NCBI GenBank assembly: GCA_014529385.2
Contig: CM043958.1
Location: forward strand, 83,353,025 to 83,413,024
Source: Adiantum capillus-veneris
Lineage: Eukaryota; Streptophyta; Polypodiopsida; Polypodiales; Pteridaceae
Length of the DNA stretch: 60,000 bases
Direction of reading: 5' to 3'
The notes beneath the pieces are model-generated. The model made no database searches. It saw only the letters and a program-made list of their open reading frames with translations, and was not told the DNA's origin. Each line of letters begins with the position of its first letter. The stretch's first letter is position 1. The position numbers and the translations under genes are program-made. Shown here one piece after another: positions 35,065 to 46,818 of the stretch.

Positions 35065-35076
35065 GCTCTGATACCA
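35065..35076 (-). promoter_or_regulatory. Primer-binding site of element B
   Basis: The minus strand reads TGGTATCAGAGC one base after the LTR end ...TATGTTACA (35078). It fits initiator tRNA-Met priming. Confidence 0.9.
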
Positions 35077-35356
35077 ATGTAACATAAATGGACTATGAAC
35101 ATCGAGAATAGCGGCATTAAGAAAACTGTAGTGAGCCTTTTTATGAGAATACTTTGAGAAAATAGAGGGAGAACTTGATAAGAGGTAGCAACATAACCAT
35201 TATACCTAATTAACTTGGTATGAACAATACTTTGCAAGAGAGAGAATCAGAGAAGTTGACAACATTTGAGGACTGGAATTATGTGGAGTCTGTCCCCCCT
35301 CCAAAAAAATTTATATTATAGCTTCTCCCATAAAGAGAGACTTGGTAGAATACAAG

Positions 35357-35725
35357 TGTTAGACCCTGATGCTTCAATCGTAGTTTATTTACTTTTTAGT
35401 AACCAAGGTTTAGACCTTTGATCTCTAAGGGTGTTTTTACACCTATGATGGTTAGTTTAAGTGGAATTGCTTTTAGTCGTGCAAGTTACTTCTTGGCACA
35501 TGATGGCAGGTATGAGTCGTTTGTCATTCTCTACTTAGAGGAATAAAACTGTATTCATCAAGGGGCTGTAGCGTGTGTTTACATGATGCAAAGTATGCAG
35601 TAATACAGTACAGTTCGTTTGTGTCCCTGATGTTCTGCAGTTTTCTGTTGTGCAGTAAAGCTATGTTGTATGCACTTTGCTGTGTATTTTACTCTGCATT
35701 ACTGTTAGGGAAGTAAGCCCTAACA
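35357..35725 (+). repeat. 5' LTR of element A (369 bp)
   Basis: It starts TGTTAGACCCTGATG and ends GTAAGCCCTAACA. A TGGCGATCCTGC sequence begins about four bases later and may be the primer-binding site; I cannot name the tRNA. It contains 40-odd bases (near 35510-35560) absent from the 3' LTR. Confidence 0.93.
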
Positions 35726-36049
35726 CTTTGGCGATCCTGCATTTGGTTCGAATTCAGCCTGAACCGTATGGCAGTCAGGAATATAGTGCAAAACTGATAT
35801 GCAAGCTGATCTTGACCACCTGACGGAATTTTCCAATTGGGTAACCCTACAGGAAGAGTCTGAGGAATATGCAGCCAAGTTCTTGAAGGAGTTCTTCCCA
35901 AATTTGTCGGGGGAAATCAAAATTGTCGTGGCTGACAAGGTAGTTTCTTCATTTCTACCTTTTGGGGCAAGCAACTTACCTTCTTGCTACAGTTTGTAAG
36001 AAAGGAAAGTGTTGGTATAGTATTTACGACAGAAAAGAAGAAATCATGT

Positions 36050-37260
36050 ATGAGTGGGGCAGGACAAGAGTCCAACGTACCGCAACACTCATATGGCACC
36101 CGGTTTCGACTTAGGAGAGAATTTGCAGCAAGGAGAAGACAGGAAGCAGAGTTGGGCAATGATGGCCAAGCTGAACCTGTAAGGGGGGACACTACAGGAG
36201 TAGGTACTGTTGGGGCGGGGACTGAATTGCAAGAACTTGAACACAGGTGGCAGGGGACCCCACCTGCAAACCAACAAGGCCAACACGCAACTCCTCCTAC
36301 AACAGACCCAATTGTAGGAACATTGGTGAATGTCTTGTTAGCTCAGACAATCTTTCATGCAAGAAGACAATTACAGTTTACAGGAACAGGGATATCCTCT
36401 TTACCTTTTAATCCACTTCCGGTAAGGGTACTCAAAACACTTCCGATACCGCCAATGGCTGCACCAAATTCCAAAGTGGGCGCGGCAAAGTTCAACAGGA
36501 AAAAGTCCCAAGATGTTGACAGCCACGTTGGTCAGTTTCAAACAAGGTGGTCTGCAAGTGGATATGACTCAGCACTACACCCGGATGGAGTAAAGAAGGA
36601 GCATTTTGTAGCAACACTGCAGGGGAAAGCCATGGATTGGTTCTTACAATATGGTTTGCCTGCTTTTGCTAATTATAATGATTTGAAACAAAGATTTTTG
36701 TTAAGGTTCAGGAAGGACAAAACACCTGAAGACATTTTAAAGAAATTGAGGAAGTTAAAGCAAAAAGACTTGTTGGTTAAAGATTATGCCCAAAAGTTTA
36801 GGAATTTAAACAACATGTTGGAAGTGGCACAACAGCCATCTATGGAACAGCTGGAGGATTATTTTTGTAAGGGAATGAAACAGGAATACATGAGTGCAAT
36901 AGCAGGGAGACCTCCATTAGCAAATGCATAGGATTTTACTGATTTGGTTGAGGCAGCCGCCAGGGCTGAAAGAAGGTATGGAGGTAAAGCTGTCTTATAG
37001 GAAAAGAAGAAGAAGAAGAAAAGTGACGACTCAGACTCAGAATCTGAAGATTCAGGGCCAGAAACTGATGATTCAAATGCGGATACAGGTGTTGACACTG
37101 ACAATGATGAGGATGAAGATTGGAAAGAAGAAGGCAAAGAAAAGAAGAAACAGAAGAAAGATAAGGATTCTCCAAAGTCATGGGTCATTGACAAGGACTT
37201 GACTGTGAACTTTGGTGCCGACATCGGAATGATCGAGGAATCCCTATCATCAGGTACAAC
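36050..37260 (+). pseudogene. Element A gag
   Basis: The chosen start is ATG 36050-36052 (MSGAGQESNVPQHSYGTRF), though the frame is open further upstream to 35984. A basic/Gln-rich N-terminus is followed by the retrotransposon gag core: KKEHFVATLQGKAMDWFLQY, FANYNDLKQRFLLRF, KQKDLLVKDYAQKF and LEDYFCKGM. The frame meets TAG at 36929-36931 and 36998-37000, in both cases where Gln fits (ANA*DFTDLVEAA). A Lys-rich then Ser/Asp/Glu-rich tail follows to about 37220, then the frame shifts to a poly-Asn tract (AACAAT repeat, 37256-37295). No CCHC zinc knuckle is visible. Confidence 0.85.
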
Positions 37261-37570
37261 AATAACAATAATAACAATAATAACAATAATAATCGACCTT
37301 TAGAACAAAATCCACCACCTCCACCACAACAGCAGCAAAGACCTCCAGGTCAGGCTAATTTAGTAATATTAGAGGAATGGACTGAAGAGGCATGGAGTGA
37401 GACAGAATGAATTGAAGAAAAGGTAGAAGCTGTCAAAACAAAACAACAAACTGATCAGCAGGTACAGGAGACCCAAATTTGATCAGGAAACACCTAAGCA
37501 TCACAATTGTGATTGTACAGCCTGCATCCTCATTGAGGATATTCCAAAAATTAGTGGGTGCACTGATGCC

Positions 37571-38400
37571 ATGGTGGTCACTAGGGCAAGGGCCAAGGTG
37601 GGAGCCTCCACCTTGGAAGAAGTAGACAACCCGAACAGTTTGAGTTGGAAAGATCAAAAAGCAGTAAGGACAAAGGCACTCAAAGAAGTGCAAACCTCTC
37701 AAAGCGGGGGTGTACCACCTGAGGAATGGAATTTTGTTATAAGATCCTTGGATGACCAGGGGAGACAAAATTTAGATTACAGTCAAATTGAACTGCCAAA
37801 ACAGGTTGTGAGTGATGACTTTTATGAAGCATTGTTGTCAGCTCCAATGAGCATCATAGTGAAGCAAATGTTGAGGCTGGTACTTGTATTTTCATAGAAA
37901 TCGTTGAAAAGACTTACTAGAGAAGTGGCAGGATAGAATCAAAAAATTGGAATGGATCTTGAGGACACTATTTGTGGTGAAGCTCGTGAAGTTCAACCTT
38001 TGGATGTTGATTACAAGGTACCCGTAGTTGGGGCTTCCGTTGGAAAAGTGTTCTTCCCAGGTGTACTCTTGGATGGGGGGCCAGGAGTTAATATTCTCTC
38101 GGAGTCAACCTGCAAACGTTTGAATCTTTTGAAGTAGGATCCAGCTCCTTGGCGGGTTCAGCCTTTGGGCATTTTGAGAAATTTGCAGATCTCAATGGGG
38201 AGACTGCAATTTGTATCCAACTTTGTAGTACTCAGGTTGGAGGAATCTATTCGTTCTTATCCAATCATGTTGGGAAGACCATGGTTAAGAGCAGCAAGAG
38301 TAAAGCAGTTATGGGGAGCAGATTTTATTGTGATCAAAAGGGACAAGAAGAAAGTTGAATTGCAAATGGATGCGAAAAAGGTAATCCCACCAGGTTTTAG
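37571..38400 (+). pseudogene. Element A linker and protease
   Basis: The stretch 37571-37897 begins MVVTRARAKVG and is charged, without a known domain. The stretch 37952-38137 holds the aspartic-protease core: FFPGVLLDGGPGVNILSEST. The usual Asp-Ser/Thr-Gly triad has become Asp-Gly-Gly, a form also common in this lineage. In the same frame, after TAG 38135-38137 (Gln expected), the protease C-terminus continues with YPIMLGRPWLRAARV. Confidence 0.7.
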
Positions 38401-39625
38401 GGCATGGCATGCAAAAGGACTGAACATGGTAGAAGAAATTGGAGACGATGTTGAGGAAGAATTTCTTAGAACCAATTCTTTAGTGGTACATATCTTTGAA
38501 GTGGATGTGCAAAAGATAGCCACTAAGTATGTTTTACAGCATCAGGATGATGGGATAAAGTCCTTGACTCAGGAAGCACTTATTGCTCAGGGTAAGCAAT
38601 CACCTACCAAAATGGGTAATGAGTTATTGAAGAATTTGCAAACTAAAAGCAAAGAAGAATTGGAAGCCATTGAAGCAGTAAATCAGGTAGAAAGAGTATT
38701 TGAACATCAAATGGAAAGGACTGCAAGAGTCACTCAAGATGAATTGCAGGAATTGAACCTGAACACTGAGGAGGAACCACAAATAGTAAAGATTTCAACA
38801 GAACTAGATGAGGAGTTTAAGCAAAAACTGAAGCAATTGTTGCTGGAATTCAAAGATGTTTTTGCATGGAAATATACTCATATGCAGGGAGTAGATGCTA
38901 GCTTTTGCCAACATAAAATTAACTTGAACGCAGATGCAGTTCCAGTTGTACAACAACGGTACACGATGAATCCTAACTATGCCAAATAGGTTAAAGAGAA
39001 AATCGACAAACTGTTGGTTGTGGGTTTCATTTACCCATTGGATGAGGTTACTTGGTTGTCGCCAATTGTTATTGTTTCAAAGAAGAATGGAAAGATTAGA
39101 GTCCGTGTAGATTACGGGAAATTGAATGCTACTACAGTAACTGATCCATTTCCTTTACATTTTTGTGATATTTTATTGGATGCAGTAGCGGGACATGAGC
39201 TTTACAGTTTCTTGGATGGTTTTAGTGGATACAAACAAATTTTAATGGCACTTGAAGACAGACAGAAAACAACCTTTGTGACTGAATGGGGAGTTTATGC
39301 CAGCATGTGATGACATTTTGCTTGAAAAATGCTCCACCAACATTTCAGAAAGTAGTTCAGCGTGTATTTGAAGAATTCCTTACAATATTTATGGGGTTTT
39401 TGTGGATGATTTTAGTGTTTTTAAAAAGAAACAGGAGCATTTAGAGCACTTGATATTATTTTTTTAGAAATGCAGGGAATTTCGGCTGTCACTGAATCCA
39501 GCCAAGTGTGCTTTTGCAGTTCAAAGAGGAGTTCTCCTGGGACATGTCATTTCTAAAGAAGGAGTTTCTATAGATTCAAGTAAGGTAACAACAATCAATA
39601 AAACACCGGAACCAAAAACCATTAA
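38401..39625 (+). pseudogene. Element A reverse transcriptase
   Basis: The frame continues through a linker (EEFKQKLKQLLLEFKDVFAW) to a TAG at 38987-38989, where AK*VKEKIDKLL indicates a former Gln. Then come WLSPIVIVSKKNGKIRVRVD and SFLDGFSGYKQI. A frameshift lies near 39300 (around the usual MPFGLKN box). Further motifs are NAPPTFQKVVQRVF, the catalytic FVDDFSVF, NPAKCAFAV and LLGHVISKEG. Another TAG at 39465-39467 replaces Gln. Confidence 0.88.
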
Positions 39626-40260
39626 GCAATTGGGAAGATTTTTGGGTCAAGTGAAATGGCATAATCAATTTTTGAGATATTTGGCACATGTTTGTACACC
39701 ACTAACCAAACTTACAAAGAAAGATGCAATTTTTGAATGGGGAGAAGAGCAAGGCAGAGCATTCAGGATATTGAAAAAGATACTGACTATAACACCTATT
39801 TTGATTGTTCTTGATTGGAATTTACCATTCCATATCTTTGTAGATGCATCTCATGTGGCAGTGGGTGCAAAATTGATGCAAGAAACAAGTAGAGGTTGGT
39901 TTAGACCAATTTACTATGCTAGTAGGGTATTGACACCTGCAGAGAAGAATTATTCAGTGACTAAGAGAGAATGCTTGGGAATGATCTATGCATTGCAAAA
40001 ATTCAGAAATTACCTTTTGGCCAATAGGGTAATTATCCATGTAGATCATCAGGCTCTTATTTATTTGGTGAATAAACCACATTTGTAAGGAAGGTTGGCC
40101 AGATGGATACTGCTATTGCAGGAATTTGATTATATGGTCATACATACTCTTGGACGCCTTCATGTCTTGGCTGATTATCTTAGTAGGTTGGAAACTGGTG
40201 AAGCTGATTCCTCACGAGTACCTGACCAATTACCTAATGCAGATCTATTTTTAGTTCAGG
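39626..40260 (+). pseudogene. Element A RNase H
   Basis: ORF 39630-40088 includes the connection (RFLGQVKWHNQFLRYLAH) and the RNase H core: PFHIFVDASHVAVGAKL (first Asp), NYSVTKRECLGMIYALQKFR (Glu) and VIIHVDHQALIYL (second Asp). A TAA at 40086-40088 interrupts. The frame goes on with GRLARWILLLQEFDYMVIH and ADYLSRLE, the domain's C-terminal end. Catalytic residues look preserved in this block. Confidence 0.88.
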
Positions 40261-41539
40261 TGACTAACTAGTCAAGGGATTGGTATGAAGATATGTTTCA
40301 ATTTTTGACTGAAGGACTGTTACTTGAATCTATGACCAAAGATCACAGAAAGAGATGGCATTCAGAAGTAATCCATTTACAGTTATTGCAAGACTTTATA
40401 TAAGAGGGCATTGATCAAGTGATAAGGAGATGTGTGCCACAGTTTGAGCAAAAAGTGGTTTTGGTAGAAGCACATGCGGGGAATGCAGGAGGCCACTTCT
40501 CAGGAGAGATTACTGCAAGGAAAGTTTTTCAAGCAAGACTTTGGTGGCCAACAGTAATTAGGGATGCTCAAGAGTTCAGTAAAAATTGTTTGTTGTGTCA
40601 AAGAGATGGCAGGCCATTGGATGTGGATAGAATGCCATTGCAACCTATTTTGCCTTTGGAACCATTCCAAAAATGGGGATTGGATTTTGTTGGTCCAATC
40701 AAACCACCTGCTAGATTTACACAAAACAGGTATATCTTGGTTGCAATTGACTACAGTACAAAGTGGGTAGAGGCAGTGGCTTTAAGAGACAATAAAGCAA
40801 AAAGTGTAGCAAAGTTTTTGAACATAAACATTATGACCAAGTTTGGCTATCCCATTGAGCTAGTTTCTGAGCAGGGAGGACATTTTATTAACAAAGTAAT
40901 CAGTAAATTGACTGAGCTGCATATGATTTTGCATAAGAAGTCAACAGTGTACTATCCACAGGCCAATGGACAAGCAAAAAGTACCAACAAGATTTTGGTC
41001 AGGATTATCAGGAAGTTGGTCAATCAACACATGACATATTGGGATGAAAAATTGGATTCTGCACTATGGGCTTTTAGAACAACATACAAAGTTACTACTG
41101 GAATGACACCATTCAAGTTAGTGTATGGGTTGGAAGCAGTGGTAACCATGGAATTTATAGTGCCAAGTCTCAGGGTTGCAGTTCAGGAAAAGTTGTCTCC
41201 TGAAGACTCAGTCAATTACAAGAAAGAGGCTTTACTGAGGTTGGAAGAGGATAGAATACATAGCCAGTACATTGCTGACATTATCCAACGAAGGAGACAA
41301 GCTTGGATTAACAGAAATATTAATTCAAAATTTTTTCTCCAGGTAATTAGGTACTGGTTTATAACAATAAATTGGGCCTGAGACCAGGTAAACTCAAACT
41401 CAGGTATATGGGGCCATTCCACATTGTAAAATCAGTGGGGCCCAATAATTTTTTACTGTGTGATCAGGAGGGTACAATGATTAAAAAACCTATCAACGGA
41501 TTCCGACTTAAATCGGGAATCAAGGGGGAAGTCTTATGA
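40261..41539 (+). pseudogene. Element A integrase
   Basis: An HHCC zinc finger is present (VEAHAGNAGGHFSGE, CLLCQRDG). In the core, DFVGPIKPP supplies the first Asp, but the second motif reads VSEQGGHF (Asp to Glu) and the third reads ANGQAKSTN (Glu to Lys), so two of the three catalytic acids are lost. A GPF-type C-terminal module follows after a frameshift near 41340: LGLRPGKLKLRYMGPFHIV. The frame ends with TGA at 41537-41539. Stops at 40269-40271 and 40401-40403 lie upstream. Confidence 0.88.
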
Positions 41540-43766
41540 AAGATGATTTTTTGACGGTGACTAGTTATGAATGTGAAAAGGTAGCGCGCAATCACAACCT
41601 AAGGTACAACCCATTCTTGTGTTTTACAATGAGGTTGAGAATGTCAATAGTTCGCAACTACTTTGCGAGTGTTGGCCCGGATGCAAGAGCTGATAATGAA
41701 ATTCTTGCTATGTTAAGAAGCTCTGCAATAAAGATTTGCTTTCAAGGCCCGATGGTGCAAGACCCAAGCTCTAATGATGAACCAGATATGGTAACCCCTA
41801 CATGCATGGTACAACCCAAAGAGGAAGATATCTTCGACTACACGTTTCTTGATTTCAGGTATGACCTGGATAATAATGAAGTAAACAATGCATGGCTTAG
41901 AAAAATTGGTCTCCTTGATTTTTCAAGAATCCCATGGGTGAGTTGGAGAAACAGTCACATGGCCTTAGTTTACTTGAAGAAACTACAGTAAAATGATGGA
42001 CAGATTTTGAGGGAAGACTATTTGACTAAACAGTTAGTATCTAGGGTGTTTGACCTCTCTATTGCAAAAGATAATGAGTTCAGCAAGGGTACTGAGAAAG
42101 ATATGACCAGAGCTTTTGGTCCATCTCAGTGGGAAAGGCATTATTACCAACTATCAGGAATGAAGAATGCAGTTAGGTTGCAGCAGGTCAGGTGGTTTAT
42201 TGAGCGGGTCTTTTTGTTGGTAAAGTCTGAATACATCAGCAGGGAGAATTATGGCATCTTTTTAGCTGCAAAAAGTGGTAGACACATGGGGTCGGCTAAT
42301 ATTTTGTTTGACAGGATGAAATTTGAAATTTACACAAAGCAAAGAAGGAAAGATAGGACAACTAAGGTTGGGCCTTATCTTGCTGCTGTGTTTCAATATG
42401 TCAACAACAAAAGCATTTTGCAGGGGATACAATGCCAAATTTCACCACAAGTAACTGAAGATGTGGGCTCTTTAATAAGAAGAGAGAAAAGACAAATTGT
42501 TCTTGGACCACAGATCTGTGCACATAGATAAAGACATTCAGGATCTTTTCTCTGCGGATTACTCTAAACAAGAATCTTTGAATGCAGTAAAAGATAAGAT
42601 GGATAAAGAGTTTGGAGATTTATTTTCAGATACTCCAGCAGGTGTGCCTGAAAAGCCTGTGATACGTGCAACTGTCAAAACAGGTTTTAAGATCAAGAGA
42701 CTTCATAAGTTGTTAGAGCAGCAGCCTGTAGCTACATTTAAAGATTCTATTTTGGAGAGACCTGCAATTTTTAAAGCTCAGTTTTGTAATGTCTCTTTTA
42801 CTGAAGTGCAAATTGCAATAAATTTGATTAAAGAGTATGTGGAGCAGCAGTCTCTAGATCCTACATTTGTGAGCAGAGAAAATGACAGCCTTCAGACTCA
42901 ACTTAAGTAGGTCAAGCAAGGGGCTTTAAAGGACAAGAAAGCACAGAATGAGATAGAGTTTTTGGCTAAAAAGATTCAGGATTTAACTAAAGTTTAGGAA
43001 CTGATGACACAGGAATTGGATTCTTACAAGCAGGTAGTGTCAGTCAGAGAAAAGACTTCAGCAAGAATTTTTAAATGGAAGGAGGAGTGGTTCCAAGTAC
43101 TGTAAGAGCAATTGGCTGAAATGTCTACTGTTAATGCATCTTTGGAGAGTAGCAACATAGTAAGCCGGGTTGCAACTTGTAGAAAAGTGGAGGAAAAGAT
43201 CAAACACATGTAAGAAGAAGAGCTGGATGTAGAAGGCTTGTATGTCATTGAGAAAATGAAGAGTGAGGTCATGGAGTATATGAAAGGAGTGTGGAAGTAG
43301 ATTAAAATTACAATGTATGATGTGGTTAGTAAAACATACCAGGCTTTTTGCAGAGGAGAAATCCAAGGAGGAAATTTTTCTTTTATAGAGACAATTAGCT
43401 AATTTGAAGAAGCAAAATGCAGAATTGCAACAGAAGATGCAAGTTCAGATGGAAATGGATATTGTAGTAGCTGAGCCAGTTCAGTCTACAGTTGAAGTGG
43501 AAGCTAGAGATACAGTTCATTTGTCAGTTCAGGAAACAGTTCAGGGCTCAGTTCAGGAAGCAGGTCAAACTGCAGTTTCAGTTTCAGTTATACAGGTTGA
43601 TGACACAGAGGATCAGGAGAACATAGAGGAACTTTTGCTGAAGAGTGCTGAGGCAATGTCTAAAGATCCAGGTATTGATGCTACATTACTTGGAGCTGCT
43701 CAAGATATGGAGGAAAAGTCAGGGGATCCTGTTGACACTGAAGATTTTGATCTTCAAGAGCAGTAG
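41536..43766 (+). pseudogene. Extra ORF after integrase in element A (coiled-coil, unknown)
   Basis: ATG 41536-41538 overlaps the pol stop (ATGA at 41536-41539). The reading frame, with several stops and one frameshift near 42500-42530, runs about 740 codons to a stop just before the 3' LTR at 43864. The first third includes RYNPFLCFTMRLRMSIV and DYTFLDFRYDLDNN; the middle includes GPSQWERHYYQLSGMKNA, EYISRENYGIFLAAKSGR and TKVGPYLAAVFQYV; the last part is Lys/Glu/Gln-rich and heptad-like (NAELQQKMQVQME), with repeated VQETVQGSVQEAG. I see no signal peptide or membrane helix, so it is not an obvious envelope protein. Most interrupting codons are TAG/TAA where Gln fits. The function is unknown. 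Confidence 0.65.
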
Positions 43767-43863
43767 TAAGAAGATTTTTATGTTGATTTTTAGGCTTGTT
43801 TTGTCAAGGGATATTGTGGGTTCTTACAATGTTTTGCAAACATTCCCCACTGGATGTGCCGGG

Positions 43864-44190
43864 TGTTAGACCCTAATGCTTTAGTCCTAGTTTATTTACC
43901 TTTTATTTGTAACCAAGGTTTTGACCTTTGAACTCTAAGGGTGTTTTTACACCTATGATGGTTAGTTTAAGTGGGATTGCTTTTAGTTGTGCAAGTTACT
44001 TCTTGGCGCATGATGACAGTTAGCAGGGGGTTGTAGCGTGTGTTTACATGATGCAGAGTATGCAGTAATACAATACAATTCATTCGTGTCCCTGATCTTC
44101 TGCAATTTTCTGTTGTACAGTAAAGCTATGTTGTATGCAGTTTGCTGTGTATTTTACTCTGCGTTACTGTTAGGGAAGTAAGCCCTAACA
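43864..44190 (+). repeat. 3' LTR of element A (327 bp)
   Basis: It starts TGTTAGACCCTAATG and ends GTAAGCCCTAACA, followed by the target copy ACAAG. It is shorter than the 5' LTR by a deletion of about 40 bp. Confidence 0.93.
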
Positions 44191-44597
44191 ACAAGCTTTG
44201 TGTTCCTTGAGACCTTGATGGTGCAATGAAGATAGAGAGCTTCATGCACCAGAATTATGCTTGCAACTTAGCTAAATGAAAGCATTAACTTGTCTCTACC
44301 CTTAGTCCCAAGACCTCAAACACCTTGGAAGGTGGAGAGAGCTAGCAGGGAATGAGGGTAGGGAAGAGGAAGAAGAAGTAACTTATGAGAAAGAAGTAGT
44401 ATCCTCTCATACCATCACTCATAGAGCTTAGCATAGCATAGTAGGATAGTAATGGAGATGAAGAATATGTCTAGCATAGCATTGATGCATGGCTCTTGGT
44501 TGGATTTGCATTCCATAGCCAAAAGTTGTTGGTGTAGGCTCTCAACTTCTCAAGCTTGGAGAAGGATATGGAGGTTCTTGCACAACACACCATGAGA

Positions 44598-44706
<109 letters not shown>

Positions 44707-45058
44707 TATGGTCAAGATACCCCCCTCCTTTCTTGGATCAACCCCTCTTCCTAGCTTATGCTTGAAGTTGATTGGACCTCCTCTAGACTAGCCAATCACA
44801 TGCTTTAAACATATCAAGCAACCATGGTAGCATTTGGATAAGTGTCCTCCTTTCCCCTTTGAGAGAGAGGGCTTGAAAAATGCCTAAACAATTAATTAAA
44901 TAAACTAAATTCTCATTGGACCTCTCTCAAAGTCAACCAATAGGCTTTAGGCACACTATGGGGGCAACCTAGATAGGAGCTTGACATGCCTCTTTGAGCA
45001 AGGGGTATCCTTTGAGTGAGGGGAAGGTCATTCTCTCTCATCCCCTACTTGCATGGCT

Positions 45059-45077
45059 CCCCCCCCCCCCCCCCCCC
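45059..45077 (+). repeat. C19 homopolymer in LTR B
   Basis: Nineteen consecutive C residues, corresponding to the G-rich run at about 16210-16245 in the solo LTR (opposite strand). Confidence 0.9.
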
Positions 45078-45984
45078 ATTGTAGGCCTTGGTTTGACTTC
45101 AAGCTTCTCAAGCACCTTGTCCCATAAGCATGACAAGCACCTCAAGCACCTTAGTTAGCAAGCACAACAAACACCTTAGTCAGCTCAAGCACGACAAGCA
45201 CATGCTTAACTTGCTTGAGGTCTAACATACTCTAAGGTCTTGGGTCTAAGGACTTTTGACACTAACCTTTGGAGGTCTTTAATAAAGCTAACCCTATGGT
45301 CTTTTAAGCTCCATTAGCTGGCATTGCTATTTGCTGGAACATCTTCTATTTGGACCTATTGCCTTTGGTCCCGTGCTGAGATAAATCTAAAAGCACATGT
45401 CTATATTCGAACTGTTGTTCCCGTTTATTCTCCCACATTAAATATCAGTTCAATATGAAAAAATCATCTGGGTTAGTTTGATATTAGATTTTATGACAAC
45501 CATCATCTGTGAGCTGGTTGCAGACAAATAGCTAATGTTTTCCAAGAGTCTTGCTGGAAGAGTACTTTCTTGAAGATTCCAAGTGAGTGACCAAGCAAAA
45601 TTTAGAGTTTGAGAGTTTTGAGTCGTGCAGTCGAGCTTGGGTATTGCAAAAAAATAAGGGATCACTAGTCTCTAACAACATGTTGTTTGAAAGGAAATCC
45701 TTCAAACAACTTTTCAAAGAGTCGACATCTCAAAGCAAGTTTGAATGCTGAAAATAGAAGTCGGCCAAGCAACAAAAATTTGAGTTGTAGCATATGTTGA
45801 AAGTAATGTTGTGGCAAAGAGATTTTGACTCTGTAGTGTTGGAGCAGAATCACTCCAAATCTGTAGCAGTTAGCAGCATATGGACTAGAGCAAGGAGCAA
45901 TGAACAACAACAGAACAACCCACGCGATAGTCCAGTAGATGGAAAAAGCCGCAAAAGAGCTGATAATTGAGATCGCATGAGACA

Positions 45985-46520
45985 TAATCGACATGATGAT
46001 AGAGATCACAATTGCCATTCCAAAAAGGGTGAAAGACAAAGAGATCATGAGAGAGAGGATACATATAAAAGAGATCGTAGCGAGAAGGTGGTGATTGAAG
46101 GACTCAGAGTGCATTTCTACTAAATATGAGAGTCGACCCGCTGGGAGAAGTTGCATAAGAAATGATGATGAAGAGCACATCAATAGACATGATCAACATG
46201 ATGATGGAGATCTTGGTTGCCTTGTGAGGAGTATGAAAGACAAAGAGACCATGATAGAGAGGATTAACATAGAAGAGATCGTAGTTAGAGGGATGGTGAT
46301 GATTGAAGAAATCATGGAGATTATTATTGTTGAGCACGATACTTGAGACAATGACAAAAGGGGCTGATGGAGATCACAATAGACATTATCAACATGATGA
46401 TGGAGATCCTGATTGACATGGGAGTAGGTACGAAAGACAAAGATACCATGACAGAAACGATAAATAGCTGATGGTGAGTGAAGGACTTACAAAGAGCGTG
46501 ATGACGATGATGAACACAGA
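45985..46520 (+). repeat. Degenerate ~190-bp tandem repeat coding His/Asp/Arg-rich peptide
   Basis: Three units share CATGATGAT(A/G)GAGAT, GAAAGACAAAGA(G/T)A and ATGA(G/T)AGAGA-like blocks at about 45990, 46180 and 46375. In the best frame they give RHDDRDHN and ERQRDHERER-type words, similar in style to Arg/Asp-rich tails of plant RNA-binding proteins. Stops and frameshifts are frequent, so this is at most a gene remnant. Confidence 0.5.
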
Positions 46521-46734
46521 GACCAGAGCCTATGTGGCCCATCCTTTGTCATACCACCACATCTATAGCCACTTGTTGCCTTTCAGCTACCCATTATTGT
46601 CTTTAATATCTTTGTTGTAACAATTTGTAGCCGACTTCACGATCACATATGGTTTTTACCCACTATGTTAGGAATAAAGGTGTAGCTAAAGAGATATTAG
46701 AATGTTCTACTTAATGGAGAGAGATAATTCACAC

Positions 46735-46736
<2 letters not shown>

Positions 46737-46817
<81 letters not shown>
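46737..46817 (+). repeat. (GA)n array, about 40 units
   Basis: Pure GA dinucleotide run. Confidence 0.97.

Positions 46818-46818
<1 letters not shown>

Larger units (their letters stand above)
35357..44190 (+). mobile_element. Element A: full-length Ty3/gypsy retrotransposon nested in LTR B
   Basis: LTRs at 35357-35725 and 43864-44190 flank gag, protease, reverse transcriptase, RNase H, integrase and an extra ORF, all on the plus strand. The element is bounded by a perfect 5-bp target duplication ACAAG (35352-35356 and 44191-44195). It is 8834 bp. All coding parts carry stops or frameshifts, and the two LTRs differ by substitutions plus a 40-bp indel, so this is an old insertion. Domain order protease-RT-RNase H-integrase identifies Ty3/gypsy; no chromodomain is seen. 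Confidence 0.95.

Noticed and set aside
36859-37224. Minus-strand Ser-rich ORF with a hydrophobic Phe run
   Set aside because: Antisense of the Lys/Glu/Asp-rich gag tail of element A.
41536-43766. Envelope gene in element A
   Set aside because: The position fits, but I see no signal peptide, membrane helix or cysteine pattern; described as an unknown ORF instead.
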